Source of the DNA: an uncultured Collinsella sp.
Lineage (GTDB): Bacteria > Actinomycetota > Coriobacteriia > Coriobacteriales > Coriobacteriaceae
NCBI GenBank assembly: GCA_900757285.1
Contig: CAAENI010000151.1
Span: 1 to 5,123, forward strand
DNA length: 5,123 nucleotides
Reading direction: 5' to 3'
Part shown: one piece after another, positions 1 through 5,119 of the stretch
How positions within the stretch are numbered: position 1 is the stretch's first letter
How the letters are laid out: the number at the start of each line of letters is the position of its first letter
Position numbers and translations under genes: made by a program
The notes under the pieces: generated by a model
Told to the model about the DNA's origin: nothing
The model's input: the letters and a program-made list of their open reading frames with translations, nothing else
Database searches by the model: none

Positions 1-123
1 AAGCTCGCAAGCGCGAGACATTTGAGCCATGGTCTCGGGCGTACGAAGCGGCTCGCCCATATACGCCTGAACGCTCACGACGAGCTTGCCCTTCAGGGAC
101 TGGATCAAAGGATCAACGGTCAT
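1..123 (-). CDS. nanE: N-acetylmannosamine-6-phosphate 2-epimerase, N-terminal part (cut by window edge)
   Basis: This enzyme converts ManNAc-6-phosphate to GlcNAc-6-phosphate in the cytoplasm, the step after ManNAc kinase in sialic acid use. Only the first 41 codons are present. The frame is open from an ATG at 123 to the window edge. The N-terminus reads MTVDPLIQSLKGKLVVSVQA and continues YMGEPLRTPETMAQMSRACE. This matches the start of the NanE TIM barrel, where an LKGxLIVSxQAxxGEPL pattern forms the first beta strand and phosphate/sugar pocket, followed by the first helix. The start is supported by an AGAAAGG ribosome site at 135-141, about 11 bases upstream, which is slightly long spacing. 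The gene follows the ManNAc kinase gene after a 140-base gap filled mostly by a palindromic element whose edge lies 7 bases from the ribosome site. The family call is firm from the N-terminal pattern and context, but the barrel and catalytic residues beyond residue 41 cannot be seen. Confidence 0.88.
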   Translation of the reverse strand, partial: MTVDPLIQSLKGKLVVSVQAYMGEPLRTPETMAQMSRACEL

Positions 124-148
124 GTGCGACTCAACCTTTCTCAAAACA

Positions 149-246
149 GCCTTCTGAGACACCGCACCTTGACGTTCAAACCGTCGCTCGCGTACCGAAG
201 TACGCTTCGCTCCTCTTTCACGTCAATCTGCGGCACCTCAGAAGGC
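149..246 (-). repeat. 98-nt structured palindromic element, copy A (nanK-nanE gap)
   Basis: Read on the minus strand, 246-237 pairs perfectly with 158-149 (10 bp). Next come three tandem wobbles, GTG (236-234) with TGT (161-159). Then CCGCA (233-229) pairs with TGCGG (166-162). A GA (228-227)/GG (168-167) internal loop follows. TTGACGT (226-220) then pairs with ACGTCAA (175-169). Tandem G219-A176 and A218-G177 mismatches follow, then a short A-T run. The tip is GCGTAC-TTCG-GTACGC (205-190), a C(UUCG)G tetraloop hairpin, which is a very stable class. On the plus strand the three wobbles become A-C mismatches, so the fold favours the minus-strand transcript, the same direction as the genes. It shares its architecture and internal-loop sequences with the element at 1302-1399. 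I do not recognise it as a named family. It may be a structured RNA, a REP-like repeat or a small mobile element. No T-run follows, so it is not a standard intrinsic terminator. Confidence 0.8.
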
Positions 247-263
247 GCACTTGGTAGTTATGC

Positions 264-1229
264 TTACTTCAACGAGGCAAGAAGATGCTCAGCGGCACCG
301 ATGAGCGGAGCATCGCCCTCCAGAGACCCGATGAGAATCGGCGTGTCCTGAAGCGGATCGAGCGCCTGGCTGGCATAGCCCTCGTGCACCGAATCCTTCC
401 ACGTCTGCGAACGCCAATCGGGACCTTGGTGAATCACGCCGCCCGAAAGCACGATGACCTCAGGGTCCAGGATGTTAGCGAGCGAGCCCAAGCTGGCACC
501 CAACGCAAAGCCGGCATCATGGATGACCTCGGTCGCCTTTGCGTCGCCTGCACGGCACAGGTCGTTCACATCGCGACCGACCGAAGGACGGCTGGGGTCA
601 ACTCGACCGAAGCGTTCGTCGTACATACGGCCAATCGAGGTGCCCGAAGCAACAGACTCAAGATGGCCGGAACGCCCGCAGGCGCAGGGAATGCCGGCGG
701 CAGCCGAGCACTCGATGTGGCCCATATGACCGGCAGCACCATGGAAGCCCTGCATCACGCGGCCGTTCTCGACATATGCGCCACCGATGCCCGTACCGAT
801 TCCCAGGCACAAGACGGAGAACTTGCCCTTGCCGACGCCCCAGTGGGCCTCGCCCAGAGCATGAGCCTGCACGTCGCCCACAACGGCAACGGGAAGACCG
901 AGGTCCTCGCGCAGACGCGGCCCCAACTGAACGCCGGACCAGCCGGGCATGATCTCATTGGCATAAGCAATGGCGCCCGTCTTGGGATCGACGACGCCTG
1001 CGGCACCGATACCGACACCGAGAACCTCGACATCGGGATTCGCCTCAAGAGCAGCCTTGATAGACGCCTCGATACGCTGGAAGACGGCCTCGCCGCCCTC
1101 TTGGGCCTCGGTGGGAACCTCGGCCTCAAAAACGGGATGGGGCACACTACCGTCAGCCGGGTACTCCATGATGGCAGTCGCAATTTTAGTTCCGCCGATA
1201 TCGACAGAGCAGACGTACTTGTTCTCCAT
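264..1229 (-). CDS. nanK: ROK-family kinase, probable N-acetylmannosamine kinase
   Basis: This cytoplasmic enzyme likely phosphorylates ManNAc with ATP to ManNAc-6-phosphate. The product is 321 aa, a normal ROK length (E. coli NanK is about 290). Visible features are the N-terminal phosphate-binding DIGGTK (residues 10-15), the candidate catalytic base Asp119 in VGDVQAHALGE (usually ND; here Gly precedes Asp), the nucleotide-binding LGIGTGIGGA (142-151), and a GHMGH motif (167-171). A zinc site follows, with His171, Cys182, Cys184 and then GHLE, where His189 replaces the usual third Cys. Glucokinases have GExGH at 167-171, while from memory E. coli NanK has GHIGH, so His168 favours ManNAc over glucose. 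The ATG at 1229 was chosen over one nine codons upstream because AAGGAG (1236-1241) sits 6 bases before it. The downstream epimerase and upstream aldolase support the role. Another ROK substrate such as GlcNAc or glucose is possible but less likely. Confidence 0.87.
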   Translation of the reverse strand: MENKYVCSVDIGGTKIATAIMEYPADGSVPHPVFEAEVPTEAQEGGEAVFQRIEASIKAALEANPDVEVLGVGIGAAGVVDPKTGAIAYANEIMPGWSGVQLGPRLREDLGLPVAVVGDVQAHALGEAHWGVGKGKFSVLCLGIGTGIGGAYVENGRVMQGFHGAAGHMGHIECSAAAGIPCACGRSGHLESVASGTSIGRMYDERFGRVDPSRPSVGRDVNDLCRAGDAKATEVIHDAGFALGASLGSLANILDPEVIVLSGGVIHQGPDWRSQTWKDSVHEGYASQALDPLQDTPILIGSLEGDAPLIGAAEHLLASLK

Positions 1230-1234
1230 GTCGC

Positions 1235-1247
1235 TCTCCTTCGGAGA
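1235..1247 (-). promoter_or_regulatory. Ribosome site of the kinase gene inside a small hairpin
   Basis: On the minus strand TCTCC and GGAGA form a 5-bp stem around a GAA loop. The Shine-Dalgarno AAGGAG (1236-1241) overlaps the loop and the 3' arm. It lies 6 bases from the ATG at 1229 and decides that start. The stem could lower initiation, but it is short and could arise by chance. A T5 run lies just upstream. Confidence 0.45.
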
Positions 1248-1301
1248 TAAAAACAACTACAGGAAATGCGCCGTCAGGCTAGCCGTCACAGCGCAGTAAA
1301 G

Positions 1302-1399
1302 GTTTTCCAGGTGTCCGAGATCGCCGAGAAACCGTGTGGCCATTGACCTAATGGGTCATGGCCACACGGTTGAACGGCGAGGTCGGGTGCCTGGGAAGC
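1302..1399 (+). repeat. 98-nt structured palindromic element, copy B (lyase-nanK gap)
   Basis: Read on the plus strand, GTTTTCCAGG (1302-1311) pairs with CCTGGGAAGC (1390-1399), with two G-U pairs. TGT (1312-1314) forms three wobbles with GTG (1387-1389). CCGA (1315-1318) pairs with TCGG (1383-1386). A GA (1319-1320)/GG (1381-1382) loop follows. TCGCCG (1321-1326) pairs with CGGCGA (1375-1380). An AGA/GAA loop (1327-1329/1372-1374) then gives tandem G-A and A-G pairs. The apical stem of 18 bp with one bulged T (1330-1348 with 1354-1371) closes on TAATG. All imperfect outer pairs are G-U on the plus strand but A-C on the minus strand, so the folding strand is opposite to the genes. Its outer arm ends one base from the aldolase stop codon. 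The shared architecture with 149-246 suggests one family. A role as a terminator is unlikely without a T-run, though the strong hairpin could still protect or pause the operon transcript. Confidence 0.8.
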
Positions 1400-1400
1400 T

Positions 1401-2321
1401 TTACAGGAGACCGTTGTCCTGGAGGACCTTCCTAATCGCCTCGACGTTCTCGCCGGTCATAGCCTTCACCGGGCGCGGCATGGTCGGGCTGTCGAAGATA
1501 CCCATGAGGTTCATAGCGGTCTTGAAGGCGCCGACGCCACCGGCATAGCCCTGGACACCCGAGGTGACATCCCAGATGTGCGAAATCTCATTGAGGCGAT
1601 CCTGCTCGGCCTTGACGGTAGCCCAGTCACCAGCCTGAGCGGCCTTCCACTGACGAACGTAGCCCTCGGGCTCAACGTTGGCGAGACCCGGGACAGAGCC
1701 GTCGGCGCCACCGAGGTAAGCGCCGTCGACAACGACCTCGTGGCCGGTGAGGATGCTCATCGGATGGCCGTTCTTCTCGTTCTCCTGAACGAGGTAGCGG
1801 AACGAGATGTCATCACCCGAGGAATCCTTGACGCCAGCAAGGACGCCCTCGGCGCCGAGCTTGGCAAGGAGCTTCCAGGGAAGCTTGGTGTGGACGCACA
1901 CGGGAATGTCATAGGCAAAGATGGGCAGGTCGAGCTCCTCGTGCAGGATGCGGAAGTGCTCCTCGACCTCGGTCATGCCCTGCAGGGCATAGAACGGGCA
2001 GGTGGCGACAAGCGCATCGGCGCCCAGCTCCTGAGCGACCTTACCGTGCTCGATCATGCGCTCGGTCTCGGTATCAATGATGCCGACCAGGACGGGCACG
2101 CGGTGGTCGACGATACGAACGGCCTCGGCAATGATCTGGCGACGACGCTCATCGGTGGAGAAAACGACCTCGCCCGAAGAGCCCAGGAAGAACAGGCCAT
2201 CGACGCCGGCATCGATCATGCGGTTGATGCTGCGCTCAAAGGAGGCAACGTCGAGCTGGTGGTCTTCGGTATCGGGAACAACGACGGGAGGGATAACGCC
2301 GGTGAATTTCTGAGTTGCCAC
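1401..2321 (-). CDS. DHDPS/N-acetylneuraminate lyase family aldolase, probable sialic acid lyase
   Basis: This is a class I aldolase with a TIM barrel, 306 aa, the usual family length. In this context it probably splits N-acetylneuraminate to ManNAc and pyruvate. Key positions are LGSSGE (46-51), the pyruvate carboxylate-binding loop that reads GSTGE in NanA; Tyr137 in FAYDIPV, the proton relay; and Lys165 in AGVKDSSGD, the Schiff-base lysine. Both Tyr137 and Lys165 have the same numbers as in E. coli NanA. The later glycerol-side contacts differ: TGHEVVV replaces the NGYDEIF stretch and GSVPGLAN replaces GIGSTYN. Substrate is therefore less certain than family, and a different 2-keto-3-deoxy acid is possible, so no symbol is given. 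The start is GTG at 2321, set by AAGGAGA (2327-2333) five bases upstream and by alignment of ATQKFTGVIPP with the family N-terminus. A 28-codon upstream extension would overlap the esterase gene and has no family match. The gene lies upstream of nanK. Confidence 0.85.
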   Translation of the reverse strand: MATQKFTGVIPPVVVPDTEDHQLDVASFERSINRMIDAGVDGLFFLGSSGEVVFSTDERRRQIIAEAVRIVDHRVPVLVGIIDTETERMIEHGKVAQELGADALVATCPFYALQGMTEVEEHFRILHEELDLPIFAYDIPVCVHTKLPWKLLAKLGAEGVLAGVKDSSGDDISFRYLVQENEKNGHPMSILTGHEVVVDGAYLGGADGSVPGLANVEPEGYVRQWKAAQAGDWATVKAEQDRLNEISHIWDVTSGVQGYAGGVGAFKTAMNLMGIFDSPTMPRPVKAMTGENVEAIRKVLQDNGLL

Positions 2322-2326
2322 AAGAA

Positions 2327-2333
2327 TCTCCTT
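2327..2333 (-). promoter_or_regulatory. Strong ribosome site selecting the GTG start of the aldolase
   Basis: The minus strand reads AAGGAGA, then TTCTT, then GTG. This near-perfect Shine-Dalgarno places the start at 2321 rather than at the upstream ATG at 2405. Confidence 0.85.
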
Positions 2334-2344
2334 AGTTGTCTGGC

Positions 2345-2363
2345 GGGCGGCCCTATGCCACCC
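2345..2363 (-). other. Small GC-rich hairpin in the aldolase leader
   Basis: On the minus strand GGGTGGC and GCCGCCC form a 7-bp stem with one G-U pair around a 5-base ATAGG loop. It ends 11 bases before the Shine-Dalgarno of the aldolase gene. No T-run follows. It may mark mRNA processing or modest translational control, or be chance in a GC-rich 68-base gap. Confidence 0.3.
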
Positions 2364-2389
2364 ACTCTTGTTGGCAGTGTCCAGGCCGT

Positions 2390-3241
2390 CTAGGCCAAAG
2401 AACACGGGTAGAACGTTTGGTTAAAAAAGTCGATGACTTCGTTTTCGAACGCATTGATGCGCTCATGAGCGTATTTGGCATAGATGATATGCCTCCGGTC
2501 ACACTCAAGACCGTTGAATACGGCAAACTGGCCCTTGGGATCGCACACGGCATCCATGAGCGATGTGCCCATGAGCACCGATCCACGCACCCGAGACGAC
2601 AACGCCTCGAGGCCACCGGGAATTGGATTGGCAACCGCCGTGCAGGCGAGGCCCCGCTCGTCCAGAGCAGAAACCGCCAGCGCGACTCCGCCGCCAAGGC
2701 CCTCGCCCCATGCAAAGATGCGGTCGGGGTCCACGCCATCAAGATTGCGCGCCACCTTCGCCATCGCGCAACCCCAACGGACGCGCTTCACAAAAGCAGG
2801 AGAGGCAATCCCCTGCTGCAGCTCGCTGGATCCAATCGCCTCATCGTCCAGCGCAAGCACGGCATATCCCATGGCCGCAAACCTCGTCATGTGATGCCAT
2901 CCCCGCACGGGTCGGTCGATGTCGTGAAACATCAGACATAGCGGCACAAGCTCGGATGCTCGGGCGCGACCGGCAGGCTCAATCAAGCGTGCGTGGACCA
3001 CATCGCCACCAAGCTCAAAGGAAACCTCGGAGTAGCGGGCATACGGATTGGCGAAATCGATCGCCGTAATACTCGGCCCGCAAACCTCAAGGTCCGAAGC
3101 GGCTATCTCTAATTCGGAAACATCCGCAGAAGCATCACCGCGCCAATCCCGGAAATCAGCGAGCCTTGACGAGACCGTTCCGGGAATCCCCACAAGGTCG
3201 GAGACAATCAGCTCGTCAACATTGCTCTCGCACTTAGACAT
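2390..3241 (-). CDS. CE7-like alpha/beta-hydrolase lacking the nucleophile serine (probable pseudoenzyme)
   Basis: This 283-aa protein resembles the CE7 esterase encoded just upstream but is about 40 residues shorter. The elbow that reads GASQGGG in the neighbour reads GEGLGGG here, so Gly181 stands where the catalytic Ser should be. The acid Asp230 (SLMDAVCDP) and the His259 (KYAHERI) remain. The oxyanion HGY motif has become HDI (106-108), and the PGQGG segment is lost. The block that follows the nucleophile in the neighbour (YPFLSDF through the next helices) is reduced to a short linker. The reading frame is intact with a strong GGGAGG ribosome site (3250-3255, 8 bases before the ATG), so it looks like an expressed, maintained protein rather than decay. 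The ATG lies in the 8-base overlap ATGTCTAA with the upstream gene, suggesting translational coupling and a possible partnership. There is no signal peptide or membrane segment. It is unlikely to be a classical serine esterase; a structural partner, a regulator or altered chemistry are options. Confidence 0.8.
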   Translation of the reverse strand: MSKCESNVDELIVSDLVGIPGTVSSRLADFRDWRGDASADVSELEIAASDLEVCGPSITAIDFANPYARYSEVSFELGGDVVHARLIEPAGRARASELVPLCLMFHDIDRPVRGWHHMTRFAAMGYAVLALDDEAIGSSELQQGIASPAFVKRVRWGCAMAKVARNLDGVDPDRIFAWGEGLGGGVALAVSALDERGLACTAVANPIPGGLEALSSRVRGSVLMGTSLMDAVCDPKGQFAVFNGLECDRRHIIYAKYAHERINAFENEVIDFFNQTFYPCSLA

Positions 3242-4211
3242 GAGCCTCCCCTCCCTCGCAGAAAAACGGAATGATCAGATCATCAAAGTCCTGAATCTCC
3301 TCGTGGCCAAAGCCCTCAAAGAACTTATGACGCTTATCGCAGGTCAAGTTGTTGTAGACCGCAAACTGCGTCGCCGGCGGACAGACGATATCGGCCGTGC
3401 CCGTGCCAAACAGAACAGGGCATTTGACCATGGGGGCAAAGTTCTTGGAATCGAAGTACGCCAGCTTGGCATAGGCTTCCTCGATACGAGTCGAGTCCTC
3501 GTCAAACCAACGCGACCAATAGCGCAGACCCTCGTAGGCAATATCGTCGGCATCCAGATCCCAAACCAGGCGGAAGTCCGATAAGAAGGGATAGAGGATA
3601 GCCGCGCGGTCAACCAAATCGCTATTGAGCGCGCAGGTCGCAATACCCAAACCGCCGCCCTGCGATGCGCCGTTCACATACACGCGGGTAAGATCGATGC
3701 CCTCGAGCTCGCGAACGATACGGCACAGAATGCGGATATCCTGGTGCAAGCGGACATAGTAGAGATTGGCCGGGTCGCCGTCGATACCGGCGACGATATG
3801 GCCCGCGACCGTCGTGCCCTCAAATCCACCAATATCCTCGGAGGGGCCACCCTGGCCGGGGCAGTCGAGAGCAATGAGCGCCATGCCCATGCCCGCAAAC
3901 GACGCCTGCTCAAACCAGCTGCGGCTCGCACCCGGATATCCATGGAACTGAAGCACCAACGGCATGGGCTCCTCCGAGACCGGCTTGAGGTACTTGGCAT
4001 GCAGGCGTGCACCACACATGCCGGTATACCAGAGGTCGAAAAACCGACAGGTCGCGGAATCCGCAACCGAAGCCGCCTCGATCGCGTAGTCGAGCTCGAC
4101 GGCGTCGGCCTCGGCCATGCGGTCCTTCCAAAAGAGATCGAAATCCGATGGACGGGGCATAGCGCCTCGATATTCACCAAATTGCTGTTGTAGCTCTTGA
4201 GCACTTGGCAT
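3234..4211 (-). CDS. CE7 family acetyl esterase (acetylxylan esterase/cephalosporin-C deacetylase type)
   Basis: This cytoplasmic alpha/beta-hydrolase removes acetyl groups from sugars. Its length of 325 aa is typical for CE7, and it has no signal peptide. Visible motifs are the oxyanion HGYPG (90-94), DCPGQGG (116-122, normally with RGQ, so Arg is replaced by Pro118), GTTVAGHIVAGIDGDP (132-147), the nucleophile Ser183 in GASQGGG, YPFLSDF (207-213) with VWDLD, Asp274 in ADIVCPP, and His303 in GFGHEE. The Ser-Asp-His triad is complete. The ATG at 4211 gives the family-like N-terminus; a TTG five codons earlier abuts the only upstream purine run (AAAGG), and the ribosome site of the chosen start is weak. 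The gene follows the transporter ATPase after 80 bases and overlaps the next gene by 8. Within a sialic acid cluster, O-acetylated sialic acid or an acetylated oligosaccharide is a plausible substrate; this is inference, since CE7 enzymes are broad. Family confidence is high and the substrate is unknown. Confidence 0.9.
   Translation of the reverse strand: MPSAQELQQQFGEYRGAMPRPSDFDLFWKDRMAEADAVELDYAIEAASVADSATCRFFDLWYTGMCGARLHAKYLKPVSEEPMPLVLQFHGYPGASRSWFEQASFAGMGMALIALDCPGQGGPSEDIGGFEGTTVAGHIVAGIDGDPANLYYVRLHQDIRILCRIVRELEGIDLTRVYVNGASQGGGLGIATCALNSDLVDRAAILYPFLSDFRLVWDLDADDIAYEGLRYWSRWFDEDSTRIEEAYAKLAYFDSKNFAPMVKCPVLFGTGTADIVCPPATQFAVYNNLTCDKRHKFFEGFGHEEIQDFDDLIIPFFCEGGEAHV
3250..3255 (-). 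promoter_or_regulatory. Ribosome site within the 3' end of the CE7 esterase gene
   Basis: GGGAGG on the minus strand lies 8 bases before the ATG at 3241, inside the last codons of the upstream esterase. With the ATGTCTAA stop/start overlap it points to coupled translation of the active and the degenerate esterase. Confidence 0.75.
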
Positions 4212-4247
4212 GGCTCGTGAACCCAACCTTTCGAAATCGCAACGGAG

Positions 4248-4275
4248 GTGCGCCCGGCAAGGGAACCGGGCGCAC
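4248..4275 (-). other. Perfect 10-bp GC-rich hairpin between transporter and esterase genes
   Basis: GTGCGCCCGG and CCGGGCGCAC pair perfectly around an 8-base loop, 17 bases after the stop of the ABC ATPase gene. The minus strand then reads CTCCGTTGCGATTTCG, which lacks a T-run, and the other strand lacks one too. It is therefore not a standard intrinsic terminator. It may pause or partly terminate transcription, protect the 3' end of the transporter mRNA, or mark a processing site giving different levels of transporter and enzymes. It does not share the architecture of the two 98-nt elements. Confidence 0.6.
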
Positions 4276-4291
4276 GGGAGGGAAAGCGAGG

Positions 4292-5119
4292 CTACTCGCC
4301 GAGCTTGGGATGCAGCAGCGACGGCGCAGCGCCGAGCAGCATCTTGGTGTAGGGGTCCTGAGGGTGCTGGAAGACCTGCTTGGCCTCGCCCTGCTCGACG
4401 ATCTTGCCGCCATTCATAACGATGATGTCGTCAGAGATATAGCGGACCGTCTGGATGTCATGGCTGATGAACACCATGGCCAGGCCGAGCTCCTTCTTAA
4501 GGTCGGTCAGCAGGTTCAGAATCTGCGCACGGACCGAAACGTCCAGAGCCGAGGTGGGCTCGTCGGCGATGATGGCATCGGGGTTCAGCGACAGGGCACG
4601 GGCAATTGCGACGCGCTGGCGCTGGCCGCCCGAAAGCTGGCCGGGAAGAACCTCGGCGGCGGAGCTGGGCAGACCGGTGAGCTCCAAGAGCTCCTTGACG
4701 CGCTTCTCCTGCTCGGCCTCGGTACCCAGGTTGTGGACGCGCATGGGGTCGAGCAGTTGCTCGCGAACGACCATGCGGGGGTTGAGTGCCGTGGCCGGGT
4801 TCTGGAACACGACCGAGATGACGCGACCCATGTGGCGACGGTCCTCGGCGGTACGTTTGGTAACGTCCTTGCCCTTAAAGTAGACCTTGCCGCTCGTGGG
4901 GGCCTGCAGGCCGCACATGACGTTGGCGGTGGTGGACTTACCGCAACCGGACTCGCCGACGATGCCGATCGTCTGACCGGGCATGAGCCTAATCGTTACA
5001 CCCTGGACGGCGTGAACCAGGTTAGGGTGCAGAATCGAGCCGGTACGGGTCCTAAAGGTGACGTGGACGTCATCAAGGAAGATGATCGGCTCGACGCCGT
5101 TGACTGCGGTCTCGCTCAT
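4292..5119 (-). CDS. Oligopeptide/dipeptide-type ABC transporter ATP-binding protein (OppF/DppF-like)
   Basis: This is a cytoplasmic ATPase that powers a peptide/nickel-family (Opp/Dpp) ABC importer together with two permeases and usually a partner ATPase. The product is 275 aa. The motifs appear in order: Walker A GESGCGKST (55-63), Q-loop FQNP (105-108), signature LSGGQRQR (162-169), Walker B IIADEP (183-188), D-loop SALD (190-193) and H-loop SHD (219-221). The DEPTSALDVSVRAQILNLL stretch is typical of the Opp/Dpp group. The C-terminal tail ends QHPQDPYTKMLLGAAPSL plus a few residues, shorter than the usual OppF extension. The start is the ATG at 5119; only four bases lie upstream in the window. 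TAG immediately precedes the ATG and could be the stop of an upstream gene, but this cannot be tested here. Known sialic acid importers include the Dpp-like SatABCD type, so with the downstream genes it may carry sialic acid or sialylated glycans. Peptide uptake cannot be excluded. Confidence 0.92.
   Translation of the reverse strand: MSETAVNGVEPIIFLDDVHVTFRTRTGSILHPNLVHAVQGVTIRLMPGQTIGIVGESGCGKSTTANVMCGLQAPTSGKVYFKGKDVTKRTAEDRRHMGRVISVVFQNPATALNPRMVVREQLLDPMRVHNLGTEAEQEKRVKELLELTGLPSSAAEVLPGQLSGGQRQRVAIARALSLNPDAIIADEPTSALDVSVRAQILNLLTDLKKELGLAMVFISHDIQTVRYISDDIIVMNGGKIVEQGEAKQVFQHPQDPYTKMLLGAAPSLLHPKLGE

Noticed and set aside
22..351. A 109-codon plus-strand open frame over the left end
   Set aside because: It runs across the nanE start, the palindromic element and the kinase 3' end. 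It has no family match and the minus-strand nanE N-terminus explains the left end.
285..1250. A 321-codon open frame on the plus strand opposite the kinase gene
   Set aside because: It covers the kinase almost exactly in antisense, has no recognisable domain, and is the usual by-product of GC-rich codon bias. The minus-strand frame carries all ROK motifs.
1230..1256. Upstream ATG adding nine residues to the kinase
   Set aside because: The Shine-Dalgarno lies between the two ATGs and serves the second one. The added residues encode the ribosome site itself.
1268..1294. TGCGC/GCGCA arms with an internal GGCTAGCC palindrome in the kinase leader, considered as a terminator or operator
   Set aside because: The stem is only 5 bp with a loop of about 19 bases, the T-run is distant and weak, and there is no second copy to support an operator.
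1230..1301. A promoter for the kinase gene
   Set aside because: No -35/-10 pair with acceptable spacing could be picked out with confidence.
1330..1371. The 18-bp hairpin as a rho-independent terminator
   Set aside because: Neither strand has a T-run after the stem, and the hairpin is the tip of a larger structured element shared with 149-246.
1578..2393. A 271-codon plus-strand open frame opposite the aldolase gene
   Set aside because: It is antisense to clear DHDPS/NAL motifs, has low-complexity composition and no family resemblance.
2322..2405. 28-codon N-terminal extension of the aldolase to an ATG at 2405
   Set aside because: It overlaps the upstream gene's end, has no family counterpart, and a strong Shine-Dalgarno sits just before the internal GTG at 2321.
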